Shown one piece after another: positions 1-6,774 of a stretch of 8,997 nucleotides of DNA (position 1 is the first letter of the stretch; the number at the start of each line of letters is the position of its first letter). The stretch is from positions 1 to 8,997 of the forward strand of contig DAOWME010000121.1 in NCBI GenBank assembly GCA_030643245.1. The letters run 5' to 3'. A program made the translations under genes and the position numbers. The notes under the pieces were generated by a model. The model saw only the letters and a list, made by a program, of their open reading frames with translations, was not told where the DNA came from and did no database searches. This DNA is from Deltaproteobacteria bacterium (GTDB taxonomy: Bacteria; Desulfobacterota; UBA8473).

Positions 1-1272
1 CGTTGGATGTACTCCGTAGGAAAATTGGAGCCTTTGACTCGTACTTTCTTCTGAGCTTACCGCAATTACCCATACGGGAAGCCTAAAGCGCGTTATGCTT
101 CTTGCGGATGCACCGCTTCGTGTAAGGACAAATACGGCTGCCACGGAGGCACTCTCCAAGGTGGCCTCTACGCTTGAGGCAATCAGGTCCGTGAGACTGA
201 CATGGCTGATGCGGGCGACTGTTTTCAAGGCATCTCTCACTCCGAATCTGGAACGGTGCGGTTCAGTCGCCACTGCAATTTTGGCGAGCATGTTAACGGC
301 TTCCACCGGATATTTCCCCATTGCTGACTCACCTGATAGCATAACACAGTCCGTGCCGTCAAGGATTGCGTTGGCAACGTCCGTAGCTTCCGCCCTGGTA
401 GGGCGTCGGTTATCGGTCATGGATTCCAACATTTGCGTGGCCGTAATCACAGGTTTGCCCTTGAGATTTGCCATATGCATCAAGCGCTTTTGAACGACTG
501 CAATACTCTCTATAGGGATTTCAACCCCGAGGTCGCCACGGGCGATCATGATGCAGTCCGCGGCTTCGAGAATACCATCGAGGTTATCGCATGCCCCGGA
601 GCGTTCGATCTTGGCAATGATAAACGGATGGTGGCCTAAGGCCTCAGCCGCGTTGCGGACAGCTTCAATATCCTCCGCCCTCTCCACAAAAGACTGACTT
701 ACAGCGTCCACGCCCTGTTCCAGGGCGAATTTCAGACATTCGTGATCGTGTTCGGTGAACGCGCTTATGCCGAGGTCAATGCCCGGCAAGTTAAGACCTT
801 TACTGGAACGGATTTCCCCTCCCACCTGAACCTCGCAAACGACTTCGTTTCCCACCACCTTCGTAACCTGGATCTCAATGTAGCCGTCGTTGAGGTACAA
901 AATGTCTCCCGGCTTTACAGCGTGCGGCAAGCCGGTAAAGCTTACCGATACTCGCTCTCTGTCACCAATGATGTTTTCCGTGGTCAGCGTAAATGGATTG
1001 CCAGGCTTTAGCTCAATCAACTCCTCTGCTAATTGGCCGATGCGCATCTTTTGTCCCGGAAGATCGGCCATGATGGCCACGCGTTTCCCCGTTGAGCACG
1101 CAGCGCTACGGATACTTTCCATCACCTTCCTGTGACTCTCGAAATCACCATACGAGAAATTTATTCGCGCAACGTTCATACCGGCTCGGATCATCTGTGA
1201 GATGATCTCTTCAGACTCGGACGCCGGACCGATGGTGCAGACGATTTTAGTTTTGTTCTCTGGAAGTGTCAC
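1..1272 (-). CDS. pyk: Pyruvate kinase, N-terminal 424 residues (runs off left edge)
   Basis: Catalyses phosphoenolpyruvate + ADP to pyruvate + ATP, the last step of glycolysis, in the cytosol. Read on the minus strand the frame is open from 1287 to the window edge. From the N-terminus it shows KTKIVCTIGPAS (residues 7-18), RINFSYG (36-42), a B-domain region (about 79-165), catalytic Lys221 in IIAKIE with metal ligands Glu223 and Asp247 (ARGDLGVEIP), TATQMLESM (277-285) and a later SGESAMGKYPVEAV motif. The C-terminal allosteric domain is only partly present. I chose the GTG at 1272 because GGAGG (1280-1284) lies 7 nt upstream; the in-frame ATG at 1287 contains that site and has none of its own. 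Residues 70-78 read DLPGQKMRI where K+-dependent enzymes have DTKGPEIRT, which suggests the K+-independent class. His of the usual NFSHG is Tyr41. The gene points away from the rest of the window and has no evident operon partner here. Confidence 0.95.
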   Translation of the reverse strand, partial: MTLPENKTKIVCTIGPASESEEIISQMIRAGMNVARINFSYGDFESHRKVMESIRSAACSTGKRVAIMADLPGQKMRIGQLAEELIELKPGNPFTLTTENIIGDRERVSVSFTGLPHAVKPGDILYLNDGYIEIQVTKVVGNEVVCEVQVGGEIRSSKGLNLPGIDLGISAFTEHDHECLKFALEQGVDAVSQSFVERAEDIEAVRNAAEALGHHPFIIAKIERSGACDNLDGILEAADCIMIARGDLGVEIPIESIAVVQKRLMHMANLKGKPVITATQMLESMTDNRRPTRAEATDVANAILDGTDCVMLSGESAMGKYPVEAVNMLAKIAVATEPHRSRFGVRDALKTVARISHVSLTDLIASSVEATLESASVAAVFVLTRSGASARSITRFRLPVWVIAVSSEESTSQRLQFSYGVHPT

Positions 1273-1279
1273 TGTTCCC

Positions 1280-1284
1280 CCTCC
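1280..1284 (-). promoter_or_regulatory. Ribosome binding site that decides the pyk start
   Basis: On the minus strand GGAGG within GGGAGGGGG lies 7 nt before the GTG at 1272. This favours GTG over the ATG at 1287, which overlaps the site itself. Confidence 0.7.
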
Positions 1285-1431
1285 CATAGAGTAACGAAGA
1301 GTTGGTGTTCATCCTTTCCGGTACTGAAGAGCATCCAGCAATTCCCGCTTGCAGCGCTGAGGTTTGAAAACAGGGTGTTTTGGAATTGTTGTTTCGTAAA
1401 TTTTTGGCTTCAATATAGACAAAATTTAGCT

Positions 1432-1617
1432 TAAGGACGTGGCCGAAATAACTTCCCCATTTGTACATCTCATCTTCAGGCCATCTTTGACCGATCTTCA
1501 AATACAAAATCCTCGAAATAGGTAAGACTATTCCTGTAGTTTTGTATTTTTAGATCGAACAAATCTGACCTAAATCTGAGCGCCAACTTGAGGAAGTTAT
1601 TTTGGCCACGTTCCTTA
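1432..1617. mobile_element. MITE-like element, 186 bp with about 25-bp terminal inverted repeats
   Basis: The left end (1432-1456) and the reverse complement of the right end (1592-1617) match as TAAGGA(A)CGTGGCC, then G or A, then AAATAACTTCC. The two arms differ by one inserted A and one substitution over 25-26 nt. The interior has no convincing gene. The right half (about 1505-1617, read on the minus strand) is homologous to the repeat copies at 2433 and 6714, so this looks like a small non-autonomous element whose ends belong to a dispersed family. Target-site duplication is not clear by eye. It lies roughly 145 bp upstream of the pyk start. Confidence 0.7.
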
Positions 1618-1809
1618 GTTTCAAGCGTAGGCGGCGTCCAGTTATCGGGATGCACATAAGCGCCCAGCCTCTCATTATGCTCATCGTGAGGTGTTTTAGT
1701 ACAAAAATTAACTGTCAAAGAAAAGTAAAAGGTGTTAGCATTGAAAAAACTTCTTGAATAATTTGTTTGAAATGTTTATATATATTAATGATTATATATT
1801 GTAGTGTTC

Positions 1810-1971
1810 TCACACTGGCTCTTGGCGTAGTTCATACAGATGATTTTTTAGGATTTCAATTTTCTCTGCCATAGAAGTTCTCAATTCATCAATATATTTA
1901 CCAACATGGTTCAGGAAATTAAGTACTCTCTCTGTATTTGCGTAACGTATCAAACTATATTTAACCTGCAC
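1810..1971 (-). CDS. Small ORF or gene remnant, 53 codons, unknown
   Basis: A minus-strand frame opens after a TAA near 1990 and ends with TGA at 1810-1812; the only reasonable start is a GTG at 1971, with no visible Shine-Dalgarno. The peptide begins VQVKYSLIRYANTE. Its second half (around DELRTSMAEKIEIL, ending ELRQEPV) is rich in Leu/Ile and charged residues and could form an amphipathic helix or coiled coil. It lies directly downstream of the transposase remnant, on the same strand. I do not recognise a family. It could be the tail of a decayed gene or chance, so confidence is low. Confidence 0.2.
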   Translation of the reverse strand: MQVKYSLIRYANTERVLNFLNHVGKYIDELRTSMAEKIEILKNHLYELRQEPV

Positions 1972-1979
1972 AGTACAAT

Positions 1980-2180
1980 CTATTTAACAAAATTACAACA
2001 TTCAATTAAGACGAATCCCTTTTCCCGTGCAATCACTTCTCCCCTCTCCACCGATAGCCCCACACCAGGCCCGCTCATTTCCAGCCGCCGAGCCAAATCT
2101 CTAAGGAATACGCCCAATTCACAAACCGCCCGGAAGCAGAACAGGCCTGTGGGGACAGGCAAATAATACTCATGCGGGTT
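1980..2180 (-). pseudogene. C-terminal remnant of an IS200-like/REP-associated tyrosine transposase
   Basis: The minus-strand frame is open from just after a TGA at 2181-2183 to a stop at 1980-1982 (66 residues). It reads as the short C-terminal HTH-like segment seen after the Y1 domain in many TnpA_REP (RAYT) transposases: a GLFCFRAVCELG stretch, then LRDLARRLEMSGPGVGLSVE, then RGEVIAREKGFVLIE. From memory the family pattern is LFCYWAVRELG - LARRLGxSxPAVxxSVxRGExIA. The catalytic Y1 domain with its HUH motif and Tyr is absent: I found no trace of it on this strand between 2184 and 2450. It is therefore a decayed fragment, not an active gene. Its presence beside the repeats at 1432-1617 and 2433 suggests that such a transposase, here or elsewhere in the genome, moved them. 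The family call is from motif recall, not a search. Confidence 0.6.
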
Positions 2181-2432
2181 TCACGTGTTCGACGTTTTCT
2201 GATAAACAAGCAGTGGTCATAGAGGATGATCATACGAAACGGATAACCCTTATCCTCATGAGAGACGGTAAGACAGCCATTCCAAGATGTATAAAGCTGA
2301 TATTGATAAAGGGATTTCTATCGCTTTTACCGGGTGGCGGAAGCCCGCAGGAAACTGAAAGTTCACAGAGATAGCCCTCATGTTATGCAACCTCTATTTT
2401 TTCAGATGCTTCTCTGCGTTCTCTGTGGTTTA

Positions 2433-2543
2433 TTAGGGATGGGGACGAAATAACTTCCTCAAGTTGGCGCTCAGATTTAGGTTAGATTTGTTCGATCTGG
2501 AAACGCAAAACCGCAAGAATAGTCGATCTATTTCTGGATTGGA
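2433..2543 (+). repeat. Dispersed repeat, long copy
   Basis: Begins TTAGGGATGGGGACGAAATA. The first 53 nt (2433-2485) match the copy at 6714-6766 at 51 positions. About 110 nt also match the right half of the MITE-like element read on the minus strand (1617 down to about 1505), including TTGTTCGATCT and GAATAGTC blocks. The pattern of differences does not favour third codon positions, so the repeat is not coding. The right boundary is approximate. Confidence 0.75.
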
Positions 2544-2575
2544 AACCAACTCGTGCCCATTTTCTCAAGAAGTCT

Positions 2576-2613
2576 ATTTATGGATGAGCACTATCTAGTG
2601 TCCATCCAGAAAT
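2576..2613. repeat. Imperfect palindrome built from an 18-nt motif
   Basis: Two 18-nt arms around a central TC (2594-2595): left ATTTATGGATGAGCACTA (2576-2593), and a right arm (2596-2613) whose reverse complement is ATTTCTGGATGGACACTA. They agree at 15 of 18 positions. As DNA it is a plausible dimer-binding operator; as RNA or single-stranded DNA it would fold into a long hairpin. A further direct copy lies at 2723-2740, just before the GRE gene. Confidence 0.65.
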
Positions 2614-2722
2614 GAGGATATTTGTTCAAGATTAAGGCATGTAAAAAAAATAACCGCAGGCATGTGTTTAATATTCTGGGGATTATTTTTTAATCATAAC
2701 GCAGATATTGTGCAAAAAGACC

Positions 2723-2740
2723 ATTTATGGATGGATACTA
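2723..2740 (+). repeat. Direct copy of the 18-nt motif upstream of the GRE gene
   Basis: ATTTATGGATGGATACTA, followed by TCTA as in the copy at 2576 (19 of 22 positions shared with 2576-2597). It ends 42 nt before the GRE start, where an operator or promoter element would be expected. It may equally be an end of a mobile repeat. I could not identify a convincing -35/-10 pair in 2640-2782. Confidence 0.5.
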
Positions 2741-2782
2741 TCTAACGGGGTTAAGAGACAACCCTAACCAAAGGAGGGAACC

Positions 2783-5209
2783 ATGAGCGCAACAACCATT
2801 CAATTAAGAGAAAATATGTGCATCCCTACGATGAAGGAGGTAGTGAGGGGAAGGATAAGGGGTCTGGAAGAGGAAGAGAGCAGGTCCGAGTATGGAAAGG
2901 CTTATAAGGAAGGGTTGAAAGTATGTGTGGAGAGGGCCAGGGCCCTGACCGAGTCCTTTAAGGCTACGGAAGGGGAGCCGATGGTCGTTAGGAGGGCGAA
3001 GGCGCTGGCGAGGATATTAGAGACGATGACCGTATATATTGGGGATGAAGAACGCATCGTTGGAAACGCCGCAAGTTCCCCCGGCGCTTTGCCGATATAC
3101 CCGGAGTTATACCAGAGATGGGTGGGCAAGGCCCTTAATGATGGCTATAGAAATCTGATAGATGATGACGGGAGAGAGGAGGCAGCGAAGATATGCGATT
3201 ACTGGTCCGGCAAGGCCATAGATGACAGGGCAAGGGTTCTGGCGCCGGAGAGTATTAAAGGCCATTTTGGGTTCAATGGCGTTGCCCAATGGTTCTTCTC
3301 ATGGATATACTGTGCCCCCAACTATGACCGGTTGTTCAAGGACGGCCTCAACGGGGTGATAAAGGAGGTTGAAGAGAGGCTTGAAGCGCTGGGGAAAGAG
3401 ATGGATATGCCTGTTGATGAGTATATCCGCAGGAAGGAGCTATATGAGGGCATAGTAATCGTCTTGAGGGCTGTGGTCAAGTTCGGACAGAGATATGCGG
3501 AAAAGGCAAGTGAACTGGCGAGCACAGAGACGTCAGAGGAGAGAAGAAAGGAACTGGAAGAGATATCAGAGATATGCGAGCGGGTGCCCGGGAATCCTCC
3601 CAGGTCATTTCATGAGGCCTTACAGTTTTTCTGGTTCATCCATCTGGTGGCTATGAAGATAGAAACAACAGGCACGGGAACCGGCATCAGGTTTGACCAG
3701 ATTGTCTATCCCTTCTATGCAAAGGATGTGAAGGAGGGACGTATTACCAGGGAAGCGGCTCAGGAGTTGATTGAGTTTCTCTGGCTCAAGTTTGAAGGTC
3801 TCGGCACCCATTTGAGCCCGCCGGCTGTCTCAGGGTATTATGCCGGAGCCCACATGAATCAGACATTGACCCTGGGAGGGGTGACACCTTCGGGGGAGGA
3901 CGCAACCAATGAAATTTCTTACATAATGCTAGATGCTTCCAAGGCAATGAAGACAGTGCAGCCGACCCTGGCCCTAAGATATCACGAAAAGATACCTCAG
4001 GAACTCATTCTAAAGGCTATAGACGTAGTGCGGGCGGGAGTCGGGTATCCTGCCTTTTACAATGATAAGAGTCTCATCCCCCAATTGATACAGGACGGCA
4101 TACCCCTTGAAGATGCGAGAAACTATACTATAGAGGGTTGTGTCGATGTTTATATACCGGGTAAGAATATGAAAAATCGCTGCTCTGTTGCTTACTTCTG
4201 CCTGCCTAAGTGCCTGGAGCTGGCATTGAATAAGGGAATTGACAAGTTCTCTGGGAGACAATCGGGCTGTCCTACCGCAGATCCCCAAGGGTTCTCATCC
4301 GTTGAGGACGTCATGGAGGCCTACCTCAAACAGGTGAACTTCTTTGTAAGCAAATTGGTAAAAATCAACAATCTTTATGAAGCCCTCTTCGCCGAGTATA
4401 TACCACGACCCTTTGCTTCCGGGGTGCTCGATGATTGTATTGAATTGGGCAAAGAGTCGGCAACCTGGTCATATTATTCCCGCCAGATCATACTTGTGCT
4501 CGGGCCTACGAATGTTATCAATTCACTGGCGGCAATGAAGAAACTTGTGTTTGAGGATAAGCGCATTACCATGGACGAGCTTCTCGATGCGTTGAAGAAT
4601 AATTTTGAAGGAAGCGAATCCTTGCGCCTCATGCTTCTCAACGAAGTTCCCAAGTATGGAAATGATGATGACTATGTTGATCGAATAGCAGCGGAGGTTC
4701 ATAAGAGGACGAACGAGGAGATAAGGAAATTCACGGATTTCTTTGGCGGCAGGTACAATGCCGATGGGAGCGGCACCTCCGCAAACTTCGGACTTTCCGT
4801 GGGCACAGGGGCCACGCCCGACGGCAGAAAAGACAAAGAAGTCTATGCCGATGCCGTGCTTTCCCCATCCCTTGGCAGCGACAACACAGGACCTACTGCA
4901 GTCTTGAAATCCGCATCAAAGATCGATCCGTATGGTTACAGTTATCTGTTAAACCAGAAATTTCTGCCGCAGTATCTGGAGGGGGAGAGCAAAAAAGTAT
5001 TTGCTCAGTACCTGAAGACCTGGGCGGATCTTGGGGTTAGCCATATACAGTTTAATGTGGTTGATAAAAAAACCTTGGTGAATGCCCAGAAACATCCGGA
5101 GAAGCACACGAACCTTGTGGTAAGGGTGGCCGGTTACAGCGCCTATTTCGCAGATCTGAGCAAGGGGCTGCAGGATCTCATTATTGAAAGAACGGAACAG
5201 AGGTTATAA
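2783..5209 (+). CDS. Glycyl radical enzyme of the PFL/glycerol dehydratase superfamily, substrate unknown
   Basis: An 808-residue, oxygen-sensitive radical enzyme, expected to be cytosolic and homodimeric. The start ATG follows AAGGAGG (2771-2777) by 5 nt. A PFL-like N-terminal domain is followed by the ten-stranded barrel region. The thiyl-radical cysteine is Cys453 in YTIEGCVDVYIPGKN, and the C-terminal glycyl loop is RVAGYSAYFADLSKGLQD with radical Gly784. Length fits the glycerol dehydratase/CutC/arylacetate decarboxylase-like branch (about 780-900). It is not true pyruvate formate-lyase, which has a Cys-Cys pair. The usual GCVE(P) is GCVDV here, with Asp455 replacing the catalytic Glu of dehydratases and lyases. 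By eye, the His/Asp segment of eliminases (GHxxxDY) aligns to WIYCAPNY (residues 174-181), lacking both residues. Known substrates are therefore uncertain. Function requires a radical-SAM activase to install the glycyl radical; none is in the window. A HgdB-like gene follows after about 250 nt. Some GRE-like proteins annotated as formate acetyltransferase are of this uncharacterised kind. Confidence 0.93.
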   Translation: MSATTIQLRENMCIPTMKEVVRGRIRGLEEEESRSEYGKAYKEGLKVCVERARALTESFKATEGEPMVVRRAKALARILETMTVYIGDEERIVGNAASSPGALPIYPELYQRWVGKALNDGYRNLIDDDGREEAAKICDYWSGKAIDDRARVLAPESIKGHFGFNGVAQWFFSWIYCAPNYDRLFKDGLNGVIKEVEERLEALGKEMDMPVDEYIRRKELYEGIVIVLRAVVKFGQRYAEKASELASTETSEERRKELEEISEICERVPGNPPRSFHEALQFFWFIHLVAMKIETTGTGTGIRFDQIVYPFYAKDVKEGRITREAAQELIEFLWLKFEGLGTHLSPPAVSGYYAGAHMNQTLTLGGVTPSGEDATNEISYIMLDASKAMKTVQPTLALRYHEKIPQELILKAIDVVRAGVGYPAFYNDKSLIPQLIQDGIPLEDARNYTIEGCVDVYIPGKNMKNRCSVAYFCLPKCLELALNKGIDKFSGRQSGCPTADPQGFSSVEDVMEAYLKQVNFFVSKLVKINNLYEALFAEYIPRPFASGVLDDCIELGKESATWSYYSRQIILVLGPTNVINSLAAMKKLVFEDKRITMDELLDALKNNFEGSESLRLMLLNEVPKYGNDDDYVDRIAAEVHKRTNEEIRKFTDFFGGRYNADGSGTSANFGLSVGTGATPDGRKDKEVYADAVLSPSLGSDNTGPTAVLKSASKIDPYGYSYLLNQKFLPQYLEGESKKVFAQYLKTWADLGVSHIQFNVVDKKTLVNAQKHPEKHTNLVVRVAGYSAYFADLSKGLQDLIIERTEQRL

Positions 5210-5210
5210 T

Positions 5211-5413
5211 GCCAATTAAGAGTTAAAAATTAAGAATGAAGAATTGGCTTAGATAATCGTTTCATCTATGTTTAAATGTTGTATAGGGTACAAGGCAAGG
5301 CATAAGGATTTGAGCCTACAGCTTGCATGTTGATCATTATACCTTCAAGTTAATAGCTTTCTGCGTACAGGTAAAAAAAAACTCTTAATTTTTCATTCTT
5401 AACTCTTAATTCG
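5211..5413. repeat. AT-rich inverted-repeat pair in the GRE-hgdB spacer
   Basis: The left arm (5211-5248) is itself a hairpin, GCCAATT...AATTGGC, around an AT-rich loop containing AAGAGTTAAAAATTAAGAAT. The right arm (about 5381-5413) carries the complement (CATTCTTA and ACTCTTAATT blocks), with a gap of 6-7 nt relative to the left. Between them lie about 130 bp without an ORF. It could be a second small mobile repeat or an mRNA secondary structure between the two genes. It lacks a GC-rich stem plus T-run, so it is at best a weak terminator. Confidence 0.5.
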
Positions 5414-5445
5414 CATTCTTATACGCCCCTATAGGTTTTTATATC

Positions 5446-5451
5446 AGGAGG
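5446..5451 (+). promoter_or_regulatory. Ribosome binding site of the HgdB-like gene
   Basis: AGGAGG is followed by CCC and two tandem ATG codons (5455, 5458). Spacing is 3 nt to the first and 6 nt to the second, so the second ATG is the better start. Confidence 0.75.
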
Positions 5452-5457
5452 CCCATG

Positions 5458-6717
5458 ATGGACATACAGTATAAGGTAAATCGTCTGGCAACGACCAATG
5501 ATATCAGACCCATGGTGGATAAACACTGGGCTGAATTAAGGACGGCCAAGGAAAGGGGAGAAAAAGTGGCATGGGACTCAGGCCCATCCTTCATCTTTTC
5601 ATATTCAATGGGTATGAAATCCCACTTTATGGCGGGTTATGCCTCATACTGCGGCGGGATAGGCGCAGCAGAAGAGGTGATGAAGGTGGCGGAGATGACC
5701 GGTGATCTTCCTGAGACGTGTTCTTATCATAGACTCCACATGGGTATGGCAGAAGCCGTGAAAAAGGGGATACAGGTAAATGAGCAAGCGATCCTTCCCT
5801 TACCCGATTTGATGGTAGCCGGTCGCGCCTGCACAGAGATGTCCCACTATGCCGAGGCCTTGTATCGAAGGATGGGTATCCGAATGGTGCCTATTGACTT
5901 CCCCATCACTTTTGAAAGAGAGGATATCCCCAGGACGAAAGAATACGTTCACAGACAGATCAAAGAAATCCTTATCCCAACCCTTGAAGAGGTCTGCGGC
6001 AAACCCTTTGATTATGACAGAATGGGTGAAATCTTGAGTATACTCAAGAAGACGGCTACCATTAGAAATCAATGCTGGGAGTTTTTGAAAACAAAGCCCG
6101 CTACGTGGACTCTCTGGGATTATGCTGTGAGCATGGCGCCAGTTATCTATATGATGGGGAGTCAGGATGGCATTATCTATTATGAAAAGCTCTTAAAAGA
6201 GCTTCAAGACAGGAAAGAAAAGGGCATCCCTGCGTTGGCACCCCAGGGGGAGAAGTATCGCATATACTGGGATGGGTGGATACCGTGGGCATTTTTGGGT
6301 AAATTTATGCGTAAATTCACTCCCAATGGGGCTGTATGCCTCTGTGGAAGATACCCTTGGGAGATGTTTCCCCATCCGGAACTGATCGATCCGGAACATC
6401 CTGTTGAGTCCTTTGTAGAGTGTTATTATGGAGGGGAAAGCCCCTGGACATGGAATATCTCTCCAAAGGGCGCCATGGAGCTTGCAAGTGGTTTGGTAGA
6501 GGAATATTCAATCGATGGAATGGTGATGTTCTCCTCCAAGTCATGCAGGTACTGGAACCTGTCCCAGCCGGATGTGATAGACGCATTGGATAAGAAGTAC
6601 GGGGTCCCGGGGGTTGTTATCGAAGCCGACATGATTGATCCGGCCATGGTGTCGGACTCCCAGATAGACACAAGACTTCAGGCATTATTCGAGATAATAG
6701 ATGGGAGGAGACGTTAG
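5458..6717 (+). CDS. 2-hydroxyacyl-CoA dehydratase / benzoyl-CoA reductase family (HgdB/BcrB-like) Fe-S protein
   Basis: A 419-residue protein (420 if the first ATG at 5455 is used; residue numbers here use that form). It matches the HgdB/BcrB/FldB family of [4Fe-4S] subunits that accept an energised electron to dehydrate 2-hydroxyacyl-CoAs or reduce aromatic CoA-thioesters. The three family cysteines are visible: Cys89 (ETCSYHRLHMG), Cys126 (GRACTEMSHYAEALYRRMG) and Cys364 (SSKSCRYWN), then the typical C-terminal block PGVVIEADMID ... SQIDTRLQALFEII. Six more cysteines are present (66, 181, 207, 295, 297, 323). The normal partner subunit and the ATP-dependent activator (HgdC/BadF type) are absent here. 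It may therefore act alone, like YjiM or double-cubane cluster proteins, or use subunits encoded elsewhere. It is on the GRE strand and probably belongs to the same module. The stop codon TAG lies in the first bases of a dispersed repeat, but C-terminal length looks normal for the family. Confidence 0.88.
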   Translation: MDIQYKVNRLATTNDIRPMVDKHWAELRTAKERGEKVAWDSGPSFIFSYSMGMKSHFMAGYASYCGGIGAAEEVMKVAEMTGDLPETCSYHRLHMGMAEAVKKGIQVNEQAILPLPDLMVAGRACTEMSHYAEALYRRMGIRMVPIDFPITFEREDIPRTKEYVHRQIKEILIPTLEEVCGKPFDYDRMGEILSILKKTATIRNQCWEFLKTKPATWTLWDYAVSMAPVIYMMGSQDGIIYYEKLLKELQDRKEKGIPALAPQGEKYRIYWDGWIPWAFLGKFMRKFTPNGAVCLCGRYPWEMFPHPELIDPEHPVESFVECYYGGESPWTWNISPKGAMELASGLVEEYSIDGMVMFSSKSCRYWNLSQPDVIDALDKKYGVPGVVIEADMIDPAMVSDSQIDTRLQALFEIIDGRRR

Positions 6718-6766
6718 GGACGGGGACGAAACAACTTCCTCAAGTTGGCGCTCAGATTTAGGTTAG
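6714..6766 (+). repeat. Dispersed repeat, short copy overlapping the hgdB-like stop codon
   Basis: 53 nt, beginning TTAGGGACGGGGACGAAACA, with 51 of 53 positions identical to 2433-2485. The TAG at 6715-6717 that ends the HgdB-like protein is part of the repeat's first bases. After 6766 the sequence diverges from the other copies, keeping only a short TGTTCGA similarity. Confidence 0.8.
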
Positions 6767-6774
6767 TAATAACT

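Larger units (their letters stand above)
1273..2782. other. Gene-poor interval with mobile-element debris
   Basis: About 1.5 kb between the divergently transcribed pyk and GRE genes. No intact gene is supported. It holds the MITE-like element (1432-1617), a small minus-strand ORF of unknown worth (1810-1971), a transposase C-terminal remnant (1980-2180), a second repeat copy (2433-2543) and a cluster of palindromic 18-nt motifs (2576-2740). I see nothing recognisable in 1288-1431, 1618-1809 and 2184-2432 beyond AT-rich sequence and short unsupported ORFs. One of these, a startless plus-strand frame over about 2184-2370, has no family I recognise. Confidence 0.75.

Noticed and set aside
1476..1718. 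Minus-strand ORF of 80 codons covering the MITE-like element, sharing a peptide NNFLKLALRFR...DLFDL with the repeat at 2433
   Set aside because: The differences between the repeat copies are spread over all codon positions, the third copy does not keep the frame, and the frame is cut by the repeat ends. The shared peptide reflects repeated DNA, not a gene.
1906..2166. Plus-strand ORF of 86 codons
   Set aside because: It lies opposite the transposase remnant, has no ribosome binding site and an unremarkable Ser/Thr/Pro-rich sequence. It is an antisense shadow.
2184..2370. Plus-strand open frame with VVIEDDHTKRITLILMRDGK
   Set aside because: It looked protein-like but has no start codon or ribosome binding site and I recognise no family. 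At most it is an old remnant.
2640..2782. Sigma-54 or sigma-70 promoter for the GRE gene
   Set aside because: No GG-N10-GC pair and no -35/-10 pair with acceptable spacing; TTGTGC (2708) and TACTAT (2736) are 22 nt apart.
2433..6766. CRISPR array, because of several near-identical short repeats
   Set aside because: The copies are few, widely and irregularly spaced, in both orientations and linked to element ends. No cas gene is present.
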